A stretch of 64,000 nt of DNA, taken from NCBI GenBank assembly GCA_034766995.1, contig CM068323.1, forward strand, positions 4,720,467 through 4,784,466, written 5' to 3'. The notes below the pieces were generated by a model. That model saw only the letters and a program-made list of their open reading frames with translations. It ran no database searches and was not told the DNA's origin. The position numbers were made by a program, and so were the translations under genes. Shown piece after piece: positions 36,076 through 45,404 of the stretch. This DNA comes from Acanthacorydalis orientalis. Taxonomy: Eukaryota; Arthropoda; Insecta; Megaloptera; Corydalidae. Each line of letters opens with the position of its first letter. The first letter of the stretch is position 1.

Positions 36076-37045
36076 CATCATCATCATCATCTTCAGCCTC
36101 CACTGCTGGATAAAGGCCTCTTCCATGATTTTCCATTTTGTTCGATTCAGTGCCTCTCTTTTTCACAGATTTCCAAGAAAGTTTTTAATATCCTTATCCC
36201 ATTTGTTCATTGGTCTCTTTCTGGGTCTTTTTATATTCCCCTAATATTGTTCCCAGTCAATAATTTCTCTTGTCCATCAGTTGTCCTCTCCTCTTGCGAC
36301 ATGTCCCGCCCATTTCCATTTCAGACTCTTTACTCTTCTTATTATATCTGTGACTCCTGTTTGTTTTCGTATCCATTCTATTCTCTTTCTATCTCTTCTT
36401 GTTATTCCCAACATGCATAGTTCCATACTTCGTTGTGTTGTTTGGAGTCTTTGAACTATTTTGGCGTTAAGCACCCATGTTTCGCTGCCGTAGGTAAGGA
36501 CCGGTAGTACACACTGATCGAATACTTTTTTCTTTAAACAGAGTGGGATTGTTGATTTAAATATCGAGGCGTTTCGTCCAAAAGAGCTCCATCCCATTTT
36601 TATTCTCCTATTTACTTCTTCAGTGAATGATCCATCTCTGTTGATAAGCTGGCCTAGATAGACATATTTCGTAACTTCTTCTATTTCCGTTCCTTTTATT
36701 TCAATTTTCTTCGGACATACAAACGCACTGAACAGTACTTTTGTCTTCGTATGATTCATGTTGAGGCCGATTTTTTGACTGGCATCGTTTAGTTCTTCTA
36801 TCCTCTTTTGCAACTCTTCCGGAGTATTTGCGAAAATAACTATATCATCGGCAAACCGGAGATGGCTTAATCTTTCGCCCTTTATTTCGAATCCTTTGTC
36901 CTCCCAGTCGAGCGATTTGAATACTTCTTCCAAGCCCGCAGTAAACAATTTCGAAGAAATTGCATCTCCTTGTCTTACACCTTTCTCGATTTTTATCTTT
37001 CTTGTTTCTTCATGTAGCTTCACCGACATCGTTGCTTTTTATATA
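36074..37045 (-). pseudogene. RTE-type non-LTR retrotransposon, 5'-truncated
   Basis: On the minus strand, 250 open codons start at [20 protein letters not shown] (RT block B, with RQGD intact). They continue with SHLRFADDIVIFANTPEE (catalytic FADD), NMNHTKTKVL and YVYLGQLINRDGS, up to WAGHVARGEDN-stop. The remaining tail is frame-broken and ends in the (GAT)n typical of RTE 3' ends. Endonuclease and early RT blocks are missing. Both sides abut (TA)n (36019-36073 and 37063-37095). A small palindrome marks the truncated 5' end. Confidence 0.88.
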
Positions 37046-37061
37046 AAAAAGCAACTTATTA

Positions 37062-37062
<1 letters not shown>

Positions 37063-37095
<33 letters not shown>

Positions 37096-37214
37096 CTAGG
37101 AGGTTGTGCCCCCTATTCGCTATGCTCGCCGACCACGGGTGGTTCCGCCCCCGCTTACTTTGCATACTACTCCAACTCACTTTGCTCGTATTGCATATAT
37201 AATGCTCAATGTTG

Positions 37215-37288
<74 letters not shown>

Positions 37289-37293
37289 GTATA

Positions 37294-37343
<50 letters not shown>
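37063..37343. repeat. (TA)n arrays around a Helitron-like tip
   Basis: TA tracts at about 37063-37095 and 37215-37343, the second with TGTA interruptions. Tyr/Ile open frames in both strands are artefacts. Confidence 0.9.
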
Positions 37344-37348
<5 letters not shown>

Positions 37349-37578
37349 TTATAAAGGCACACATCTATATAATCTCACAGTTAAATTGAGCCGTTTGTTT
37401 TAGAAATTCACACATTTCATTGCAGTTTTTACGATACCGATATCATAATGTTTCATGTAACTTCTGGTTTCATCGTTAATAGTAATTTAATACAAAATCT
37501 CTACACGTTTTTTGTTTAATTTTTTGTTCAATTTTTTATAAAATATTTTGTCCAATTTTTTTAAATTTTTACTGAACG

Positions 37579-37580
<2 letters not shown>
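37096..37580 (-). mobile_element. Helitron-like 3' end, copy H1 (split by TA repeats)
   Basis: Read on the minus strand it ends in a GC-rich tip and CTAG (plus-strand CTAGGAGGTTGTGCCCCC). The inner part at 37363-37580 contains TCTATATAATC, ACGATACCGATATCATA and CTCTACACGTTTTTTGTT, all also present in order in the copy at 58453. Terminal CTAG and insertion in AT dinucleotides are Helitron features; no Rep/helicase frame is present. Confidence 0.5.
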
Positions 37581-37581
<1 letters not shown>

Positions 37582-37640
<59 letters not shown>

Positions 37641-37656
37641 GTATATATATGTATGT
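37582..37656. repeat. (TA)n/(TATG)n array
   Basis: TA tract passing into ATGTATGTATGT; it lies between H1 and X4. Confidence 0.9.
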
Positions 37657-37667
37657 ATGTATGTATA

Positions 37668-37810
37668 GTAGGAGGCTTCCTTCCCTGCTCGCTGCGTTCA
37701 GCAACCCCCAGGCTCACTACACTTATCAATTATACCCCTCTACATGTAACCGAATAAAACAATAAATGCATTTTTTAAACTCATTTATGTCTATGCAATC
37801 AAAGAAAAAT
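37668..37810 (-). mobile_element. Helitron-like 3' end, copy X4
   Basis: The GC-rich tip (GTAGGAGGCTTCCTTCCCTG on plus) abuts the TA array. CCTCTACATGTAACCGAATA and CTCATTTATGTCTATGCAAT follow, matching X2. Confidence 0.45.
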
Positions 37811-39081
37811 ATTCGTAACCATAAAATATGTAATATGGAGGATCTAGGTATGCTCTGTTATCCGAATAGGAAAATACTACACCGGATATTACAAGAACGT
37901 TAGTTCAATATATCCCAAATAGATTGAGAGAAGTAATAAAATAGAAAGGCTATGCTACCCGATTTTTGAGATAGTATTTTTAATTCATTTTCCTACAAAA
38001 TATTTTTGTGTACGAATACGGTTGTCCTATGTTTTTTGACCTAGTTTTTAATTTTACTTGTTAATTTTCTTGTATTAGTGAATTAAACGGATTCTTTTAT
38101 AAGAAATTAAATTTACAAATAAATATAATAATTTATCAGTAAAAAGAATTAAATATTTTATCACAATTTGTTTTTTTTACCATTTCATCGGTTGATAATA
38201 CTACTGTACGGATACACGGACATCAGATACTGTATAAATGTGCAATAAACAAAGCGATATTAATCTAAAAACATAAAAAGAAAATAAATCGTCTGCATGT
38301 ACGGAGAGTTAATTTACAAAATGAATAATATTCCTAAGGAAAGATGTCGATAACAGTTTTTTTTAATAAAAATTATTAATCTCTGACAGACAAGGAAAAC
38401 AAAAACTTTATTAAAATGGGTAAATACACTTTTTTTTCTCGTACAGTATCATGTTGTTGTGTGGAAATTTTCATCGAATGTAGAAACAGTATGTAAGTTA
38501 TTTATGTTCCATTTTGATTATTGTGATCTATAAATGTCAACGAAAATGATATGCACACACTCAAGCGTATTTATTAATGTTCTTATCAGCACGAATGTTT
38601 ATATTCTTTCAATAATTAATCAGAATTCTGCATGTTCACGTGATTCAAGTATGTGTGAAATGTCATTGATATTTTAATTGATTTGTAAACAACAAAAAGT
38701 CACCATTAAAACTCACAGCCGATGATTATTGGTTTGAAACATTTTTTTTCAGATTTGTGGAGGTCGTGTCTCATTTATTCCGTCGCACTGGTTTATCAGC
38801 AGTTTATATTCGTGTTTTATGTATAAAAATTTTGTAACTATACATTTTCGTAATTTGTAGACCTGACTTGACCTACGATAATATTTATGTTACATATCTG
38901 TGAGAGTATTTTTTTCCATTCTTTTTTTACTTTGTAATTAATAGCCAGCTAATAATTATTTCGTTGAACTTAAATACTTGTGTATTAAGTAGAGCAAGAT
39001 TTTAATCGATCTTTATATTGAAGTAAATATCTATAATAACTTATAGATAATTTATAAAAAATCATCATATATATATATATA
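37811..39081. other. AT-rich stretch, nothing recognised
   Basis: No frame or element end is seen. A short TA tract at 39068-39081 precedes the mariner insertion. Confidence 0.5.
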
Positions 39082-39735
39082 CGAGGGTGGTCCCAGAAGT
39101 ACCCGACCCAACAAAGAAAACACAAAAATTTTTGAAAAAAATATATTTCTTTTTCAACATAATCTCCTTTCAGCTCTATACACTTTTCCCAGCGATGTTC
39201 AATAAGTTCGATACCCTTTTTATGATAAGAACTGTCTTGCTCCTCAAAATACCCATTAACTGCCGACATCACTTCTTCATCGTTGGAAAATCTTTGACCA
39301 CTGAGCCATTTTTTCAAGTTTGGGAACAGAAAATAATCCGAGGGGGCTAAATCTGACGAATAGAGTGCATGAGGTAGCAATTCAAACTTTAATTCATTAA
39401 TTTTGACCATTGCAATAACGGATTTGTGAGCTGGTGCATTGTCTTGATGAAACAACACTTTCTTCTTAGACAAATGCGGCCGTTTTTGATTTCTTCTCAA
39501 ACGTTGCAATAAGTTCGCATAATACTCGCCGTTGATAGTTTTTCCTTTTTCAAGATAGTCAATGAAAATTATCCCATGCGCATCCCAAAAAACCGACGCC
39601 ATGACCTGGCCTGCAGATGAAACGGTCTTCGCCTTCTTTGGAGCCGGTTCTCCCTTTTCAGTCCATTGTTTTGATTGTTCTTTTGTCTCGGGTGTGAAGT
39701 GATGGACCCATGTTTCATCCATGGTTATGAAACGG
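39082..39735 (-). pseudogene. Mariner-A transposase C-terminal half (left arm)
   Basis: Reads MDETWVHHFTPETKEQ to GDYVEK. A small in-frame loss (LLQRLRRNQKRPHL instead of LLQRLSEEIKQKRPHL) and LYSSDLAPSDYF instead of APYSPDLAPSDYF are the main changes. The helix-turn-helix half is absent. Confidence 0.92.
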
Positions 39736-39763
39736 TTATATGATGGTTATAAAATTTGTGAAA

Positions 39764-40813
39764 ATGGAGAAAATTGGTCATCGTTACGTGATACATTACT
39801 TTTATTTGAAAGGCCTCAGCCCGACCAATATAAAAGCTGAACTGGATTCTACTCTGGGCGAGTCTGCTCCTTCGTTTACAACAGTGAAATATTGGGTAGC
39901 AGAGTTTAAACGAGGCCGTACGAGCTGCCAAGACGAGCATCGCACTGGTCGACCAAATGAGGTGACAACTCCAGAAATGGTGAAGAAAATCCACAAAGCG
40001 GTACTGGTTGATCGTCGACTGAAAGTGCGCGAGCTAGCAGACATAGTAGGCATTTCAAAAAGTGCGGTACATCGCATATTATCTGAAAATTTGGACATGA
40101 GAAAGCTGTGCGCAAGATGGGTGCCGCGTTTGCTCACACTCGAGCAAAAACAGTGTCGTGAAGATGTTTCAATTGTGTGTTTAGCGAAGTTTCACAGCAA
40201 CAAAGCAGAATTTTTGCGCCGTTTCATAACCATAGATGAAACATGGGTCCATCACTTCACACCCGAGACAAAAGAACAATCAAAACAATGGACTGAAATG
40301 GGAGAACCGGCTCCAAAGAAGGCGAAGACCGTTTCATCTGCAGGCAAGGTCATGGCGGCGGTTTTTTGGGATTCGCGTGGGATAATTTTCATTGACTATC
40401 TTGAAAAAGGAAAAACTGTCAACGGCGAGTATTATGCGAACTTATTGCAACGTTTGAGCGAAGAAATCAAGCAAAAACGGCCGCATTTGGCTAAGGAGAA
40501 AGCGTTGTTTCATCAAGACAATGCACCAGCTCACAAATCCGTCATTGCAATGGCCAAAATTAATGAATTAAAGTTTGAATTGCTACCTCATGCACCCTAT
40601 TCACCAGATTTAGCCCCCTCGGATTATTTTCTGTTCCCAAACTTGAAAAAATGGCTCAGTGGTCAAAGATTTCCCGACGATGAAGAAGTGATGTCGGCAG
40701 TTAATGGGTATTTTGAGGAGCAAGACAGTTCTTATTATAAAAAGGGTATCGAACTTATTGAACATCGCTGGGAAAAGTATATAGAGCTGAAAGGAGATTG
40801 TGTTGAAAATTAA
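39764..40813 (+). CDS. Mariner-A transposase, intact 349-residue frame
   Basis: Cut-and-paste DD34D transposase, the only unbroken full-length mariner frame in the window. I chose the start MEKIGHRYVIHYF because it matches the other copies; the frame is open 8 codons further up (from 39740) through junction sequence. The helix-turn-helix region is about residues 1-110 (YWVAEFKRGR, GRPNEVTTPE, VGISKSAVHRIL), followed by WVPRLLTLEQK. Catalytic Asp are at about residues 158 (ITIDETWVHHF), 252 (HQDNAPAHKS) and 287 (APSDYFLFPNL). It ends GDCVEN-stop. Its native 5' UTR and promoter are gone. Confidence 0.9.
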   Translation: MEKIGHRYVIHYFYLKGLSPTNIKAELDSTLGESAPSFTTVKYWVAEFKRGRTSCQDEHRTGRPNEVTTPEMVKKIHKAVLVDRRLKVRELADIVGISKSAVHRILSENLDMRKLCARWVPRLLTLEQKQCREDVSIVCLAKFHSNKAEFLRRFITIDETWVHHFTPETKEQSKQWTEMGEPAPKKAKTVSSAGKVMAAVFWDSRGIIFIDYLEKGKTVNGEYYANLLQRLSEEIKQKRPHLAKEKALFHQDNAPAHKSVIAMAKINELKFELLPHAPYSPDLAPSDYFLFPNLKKWLSGQRFPDDEEVMSAVNGYFEEQDSSYYKKGIELIEHRWEKYIELKGDCVEN

Positions 40814-40877
40814 TATATTTTTTTCCAAAATTTTTGTGTTTTCTTTGTTGGGTCGGGAACTTCTGGGACCACCCTCG

Positions 40878-40973
40878 TACAACGGGAAAACCCCGAATTT
40901 GCATGAAATTTGCCCCGCATAATTTCAAAACCGCATTAAAAAGATACGCACAAAACAAGACTTGACTATATAT

Positions 40974-41028
<55 letters not shown>

Positions 41029-41849
41029 GTGGCCAGCAAAATTCCATCCAATAATGAAAATATTCCATCTTGCCGATGGAATATTTTCATTATAATACAG
41101 AGATATTCTCAAAAAAATTTAACTGTCGGGGAAAAGAAACAAATAGGAATGTTTATGAGACACATTACACATATTAAAAACGGGAATGGGGACGTGATTT
41201 TTGTGATTTTTCTGTAACGAGGAAGTAAAAAAATATCTATAGATAGTTGTTAAAACAGTTTATTTGTTTTGACCTTCTTAGGCTATTACTTTAATGATGG
41301 CCTTACCAGATCGTACAAGAAAAAATATTATTTATGATTAAAAAATATTAAATTATCTTAATTATGTATCATTATCTACCATTCAATGATCAAATTGAAT
41401 GCAGTTTTTAGCAGTGTATGTATTTATAAATGAATGTGTGTGAATATATGTATATATATATATATATATTATCATAAAATATTTGTAAATATTATTCTTT
41501 ATTTAATTGATATGACTATTCGAAATTGATTTTTTTATAAATAACAGCACCTAAGGACAAAATTGATAAATATAGAAAAATATTTACATTTAGTTCATAA
41601 AGTTTATGTGGACTTTCTGATAAGTTCATTATTTTTATCCCTCAGAAACAAAATACAGAAAGCAGAATAATTTTAATTTTGTTTCCTGTGTAAGAATTTT
41701 TGTGGTATTCGAAGTGAGTGAAAAATCGCTTGTAATAAAACAATAAAATTCTATCTACAGTGCATGATAGGTTATCCTTTATTATCGTATTCTTTTCATA
41801 AATGAATCTTAACTCTTCTTCGAGCCACACAAAACTTTTCTAATGAAAC
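40878..41849. other. AT-rich stretch with a (TA)n array and a hairpin
   Basis: (TA)n at about 40968-41025 is followed by CAGTGGCCAGCAAAATTCCA, which looks like a Tc1-type end, and the hairpin at 41051. Nothing else is recognised. Confidence 0.5.
41051..41093. repeat. Perfect 19-bp hairpin with 5-nt loop
   Basis: The arm at 41051-41069 (ATAATGAAAATATTCCATC) pairs perfectly with 41075-41093 around the loop TTGCC. It sits inside a 79-codon frame that starts in the TA array and is probably incidental. Confidence 0.85.
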
Positions 41850-41979
41850 CGTCCGATGATTGATTACACAGATCAACACAGATTTTACCTCCGAAATGAC
41901 AACATTGGGATTAAATAGCTCCGGTACTGAATTGTATTTTTTTAATATGAAAAGTTTCCAGTTGGTTCGGATTTCGTAG

Positions 41980-42702
41980 AAAAATTTGAAGACATTTCTG
42001 GATAAAATTAATCGCAATCAATATTCTTGAAGAATTTATCCTGATTTTAAAGTCTTTATGAAGATGCAACAATATATGCACCAAATACTGTTGTTTCTTG
42101 TGTATATGGGATAGTCGCGATAAAGCGAACCATTGTCTTAAACGAGATGGGATGGAAAGGAAATCTTTCATGCCAGGGACTCAAAACATACAACGTCTTC
42201 CTTTAGTCAACAAACAAAAAACACCTCCTCTCCGCATCAAGTTAGTCTTGATGAAAAACTTTGTGATGGTAATGAATTTTATAGGAGAAGTATTCCAATA
42301 TCTCCTGAAAAAGTTCCCCAAAACAACTGAGGCCAAAGTAAAAGAGAGAATATTTGTTGGCCCCCAAATCAACGAATTAATACAGGATTCAGATTTCGAA
42401 GATAAATGTAACAGAAGAGAGAGCACAGTGATCGATGGTTCCGGTTTGTAAGAATTTCTTGGTAATCATAAGGGACGAAAATTACAAAACATTAGTGGAA
42501 GGCACGTTGGAAGCATTTAGAGTAGCGGGTCGCAATATGCCATTGAGAGTTCACATGATGCGCTCTCATTTGGATTGTTTTCCAGAAAATATGGACGATC
42601 TCAGTGATGAGCACGGAGAAAGGTTCCATCAACAGATTTCGGAAATGGAACGGCATTGCCAGGGCAAGTGGAATCATGTAATGCTGCCGGACTATTGTTA
42701 GA
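41980..42702 (+). pseudogene. Broken copy of a repeated arthropod gene with SDEHGERFHQ motif
   Basis: Plus-strand pieces follow one order: an NRNQYS-IYPDFKV region near 42010, a CIWDSRDKANH motif at 42098, LRIKLVLMKNFVMVMNFIGE, KVKERIFVGPQINELIQDSD, then a shifted frame FLVIIRDENYKTLVEGTL and SDEHGERFHQQISEME, ending GKWNHVMLPDYC-stop. From memory, proteins with WDSR...PPLHIKLGLMKNFVK...SDEHGERFHQDI occur in many copies in arthropod genomes and are probably TE-derived; their function is unknown to me. At least one stop and frameshifts break this copy. Confidence 0.72.
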
Positions 42703-42991
42703 CTTTAAGGAATGAATCGTTTGATGTTATTTATAAAAGGAAGTCTTTAATTCAAAAATATTTTCCTCTATGAATACGCATATCAATAAATGTACTTAGA
42801 AATTACAAAAAATAATTATTTACTGGTATATTACAAACTCTAATCAACTTTAACTCATGAGTATGATAGAAATTCTTCTAAGGAGGACCTCTTACAAAAT
42901 CGTTTTCGAGATCCGAAAAAAATTTCAATTTGTTGACCAGTGTTATTAATCATTTTGATTTTTGTATATGTACATTAATAGAAACAAACTT

Positions 42992-42996
<5 letters not shown>

Positions 42997-43050
<54 letters not shown>
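42997..43050. repeat. (TA)n array upstream of the protease exon
   Basis: Pure TA, about 50 bp, ending 47 bp before the first visible protease exon. Confidence 0.92.
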
Positions 43051-43054
<4 letters not shown>

Positions 43055-43097
43055 TTGATATAATTGTTGTTCTGATTGCTGTCATATATTTTTGTAG

Positions 43098-43252
43098 AAT
43101 GCGAAGAGTATGCGAAGTATGTTAATACTGTTGAAGATAGTCCAGTTCTTTCCGCAAGTGCTGGAAAGGATATCGTATCACAGTGTGGGATCGTGGAGGT
43201 ACCTTTAATTATTGGAGGAGAAAAAGCGAGTCTAAAAGAATTTCCACACATG
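43098..43252 (+). CDS. Serine protease (Snake/CLIP type), visible exon 1: activation region
   Basis: Exon of a secreted chymotrypsin-fold (S1A) protease. The acceptor TTTTTGTAG precedes 43098; the donor GTATGT follows 43252. The first codon is split (2 bases here) and the exon ends in phase 0. It encodes CEEYAKYVNTVEDSP, then CGIVEVPLIIGGEKASLKEF and PHM. The Cys of CGIVEV should link propeptide and catalytic chain, and cleavage before IIGG would release the mature N terminus. P1 is Leu, not Arg or Lys, as in the Snake group. Signal peptide and CLIP domain must be in exons further upstream, which I could not locate. Confidence 0.85.
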
Positions 43253-43597
43253 GTATGTAAATTCTAATAAATTACTATGATATTGAAGAAAATGACAAAC
43301 TATTATATCTCTATTGATATACAGTCTCGCTAAAATGAGACACAACGTACAATATCTTCAATTATATACAGTCAGTCACAAAAGTATCCGACCATATACA
43401 CAGTTCTTATACTCACAAGGAGAGAGCGCCAACGTGGGGAACTCGAATCGCTCGAAGGTCGGTGGGTGGGTAGGTAATGACCCCTAGTTTATGTTCCCTT
43501 AACCCTTTGATGCACTTCTGCGCCTTTCTGAACAAAAAGTGGCTCAAAGTTTCAAGACAACGCATGAGTACCGCGTTATTAGTCTCCGTGCAACTAC

Positions 43598-43668
43598 ATG
43601 AAATGAGCGCGTTAGTTGGTTAGCTAAGGAGGTCGATGCGCTGGAGGTTGTCGGGTTCAATTCTTCTT
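43598..43668 (+). repeat. tRNA-like patch, possible SINE head
   Basis: GCGCGTTAGTTGGTTAGC resembles an A-box region and GGGTTCAATTC fits a B box about 40 bp later, the spacing of a tRNA-type promoter. A clean cloverleaf and 3' acceptor stem are not formed, so it is not a functional tRNA. Confidence 0.3.
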
Positions 43669-43809
43669 TTCGGATTTTTTTTCGTTTTGTTTTTTGTAAT
43701 GTATATGTCATGCTATTATAAGAATTTCTTTCTTCAATGCATTTTTTTGCAACAATATCACCTGAAAATGTTTCGACGCTAATTTTATTACTTCTATTTT
43801 TTTTACCAT

Positions 43810-44454
43810 TCAAAAACACATGTACATTTTTATATTCGTAAGAGAACATTCAAATAAATTGACTGCAGCTGCACAAATTTGAAATAACAACGCTGATGAT
43901 AGTGGAAAATATTTCGGAGGAAAATCGTGGCCTTCGACGATAAAAGTCCTATCTCTTAGGTACTTGTCGACGATTTTCACTGGGTGCATCGGTAACTTGT
44001 TCTCGATTAACTTGTAAATCAGGCCATCGTGCCATAACGTATCGAACGCCTTCTCTATGTCCAAGATTATCATGGATGTGCGGAGTCCCTTCTGGAATCC
44101 CTCGATAACGTGCTCATCGATCCGTGTCAGCTGGTGCATCGTGGCATGACCTTTTCGGAATCCAAATTGCTTCGGAACTATGCTCCTGCAAGATTCCACG
44201 TGCGTTGTTATCCTGTTCAATATGATTCCCTCGGACACCTTGCTTAATGTCGGGAGCAGACTGATCGGTCGGTAACTAGCGACCTCTTCTGCTTTCTTCC
44301 CCGGTTTTCTAAACGCCAAAACTTTGGCTAACTTCCACTGCTCTGGAAAGTAACATGTTCTTACCACAGCATTGTACATTTCAGTCAGTGCTACCAATCC
44401 CTTTTGCGGTAAATATTGTAGCACTAAATTCTGTATTCCGTCTATCCCAGGCAC
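43810..44454 (-). pseudogene. Jockey-type non-LTR reverse transcriptase fragment
   Basis: 214 open codons: MPGIDGIQNLVLQYLPQKG, then FPEQWKLAKVLAFRKPGKK, YRPISLLPTLSKVSEGIILN, QFGFRKGHATMHQL, and IILDIEKAFDTLWHDGL (RT block A with the first catalytic Asp). The frame is lost soon after HDFPPKYFPLSS, before the YADD block. The N-terminal endonuclease is absent. The position within the Tc1 ends implies insertion after the Tc1. Confidence 0.85.
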
Positions 44455-44504
44455 CTTCCTTGATTTTATACTATATACCGAAACAACTTGAAACAGTTCC
44501 TCGA

Positions 44505-44715
44505 TCGCCGGACATGAATTCCATAGAACATTTGTAGGGATTTTTGAAGAAATCTTTAACCAATCATTTCATAACCAGTAAAGAAGCATTAAAAACCTTT
44601 CTTCAACAAGAATAGGACCAAATCAGCCCAGCTATAATGAAAAAACTTATAAATTCTATGCCTCATCGATTAAAAACAGTTCTAAAATCTAAAGGATATC
44701 CTACCAAGTACTAGT
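44505..44715 (+). pseudogene. Tc1-like transposase C-terminal fragment
   Basis: SPDMNSIEHL is visible at 44505-44537, where a stop replaces the following Trp. The frame continues as FLKKSLTNHFITSKEALKTF, then pieces like SPAIMKKLINSMPHRLK, a normal Tc1 C terminus. It belongs to the element at 43367-44774. Confidence 0.75.
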
Positions 44716-44840
44716 TTCTATCCTTTTAACTCTCTTTTAACAATATTGTGAGTGACCGGATACTTTTGTGTGTATAAATATGACATGTTGAATTGAAATA
44801 ACATCTTCTTTCAACATATTGTTTATATATATATATATAT

Positions 44841-45056
44841 ATCATCATCATCATCTTCAGCCTCTGTTAATCCACTGCTGGATGAAGGCCTCTTCCATGA
44901 TTTTCCATTTTGTTCGATTCAGTGCCTCTCTTTTCCACAGTTTTCCAAAAAAGTTTTTAATATCCTTGTCCCATCTGTTCATTGGTCTCTTTCTGGGTCT
45001 TTTCATATTCCTTGGTTCCCAATCAATAATTTCTCTTGTCCATCGGTTGTCCACAT
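44841..45056 (-). pseudogene. RTE 3' end, 216 bp, between TA repeats
   Basis: On the minus strand: DNRWTREIIDWEPRNMKRPR, then MNRWDKDIKNFFGKLWKRE, MEEAFIQQWINRG-stop, and a (GAT)n tail. It matches the tail of the RTE copy at 58808. TA tracts flank it on both sides (44826-44840 and 45058-45080). Confidence 0.88.
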
Positions 45057-45126
45057 GTATATATATATATATATATATAATTTTTAAAAATCAAATTATA
45101 TTTCAAGCATTCCAAATTCTGTTTAG

Positions 45127-45242
45127 GCTGTTATTGGATTCGGTCAATCACCAAGTGATGATTTAGCATGGATGTGTGGAGGAAGTTTGATCAGTGAAAA
45201 ATACGTGCTGACAGCTGCACATTGTCTCAATAGTGTCGAAAA
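45127..45242 (+). CDS. Serine protease, visible exon 2: catalytic His
   Basis: The acceptor TGTTTAG precedes 45127; the donor GTAAGT follows 45242. It starts in phase 0, matching the previous exon, and ends with two bases of a codon. It encodes AVIGFGQSPSDDLAWMCGGS then LISEKYVLTAAHCLNSVE. TAAHC holds the catalytic His and the Cys42-Cys58 disulphide (CGGS...AAHC). Intron 1 before it (43253-45126) holds the Tc1/Jockey nest and the RTE 3' end. Confidence 0.92.
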
Positions 45243-45404
45243 GTAAGTCGAAAGAAAAAATAAATACAATTTAATAAGTCGAGTACCTTAAAAGTACATA
45301 ATAGGAAATATATATAGAGATTTGTTATTTTTCTAGTGACATTTTTGTAAGAAAAATGTATGTTCAACTTTCAGAGATGCAGTTCTTAATAAATAAAAAT
45401 TATA

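Larger units (their letters stand above)
39082..40877. mobile_element. Palindromic double mariner-A (two 3' halves, inverted)
   Basis: Both outer ends are the 3'-side terminal repeat of mariner-A, and the whole 1796 bp is flanked by TA (39080-39081 and 40878-40879). The left part (39082 to about 39735) is a minus-strand copy from the 3' end to just before the first catalytic Asp. The right part (about 39757-40877) is a plus-strand copy from 7-8 bp before the start codon to its 3' end. About 20 bp of filler containing a repeated ATGGTTAT joins them. Neither copy has the 5' terminal repeat. Confidence 0.93.
43367..44774 (+). mobile_element. Tc1-like element in protease intron, carrying a Jockey-type insertion
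   Basis: The left end ACAGTCAGTCACAAAAGTAT and right end (inverse of CACACAAAAGTATCCGGTCA) match. Transposase remains are only near the right end (44505-44715: PDMNSIEHL, then shifted pieces like LINSMPHRLKTVLKSKGY). The middle is foreign: a tRNA-like patch (43598-43668) and a reverse-transcriptase fragment (43810-44454). Confidence 0.72.

Noticed and set aside
42098..43097. Upstream exon (signal peptide or CLIP domain) of the protease
   Set aside because: No CLIP-like Cys pattern or signal peptide with a suitable donor is found; the frames here belong to the SDEHGERFHQ relic.
43598..43668. Functional tRNA gene
   Set aside because: Only A- and B-box-like stretches are present; acceptor and anticodon stems do not form.
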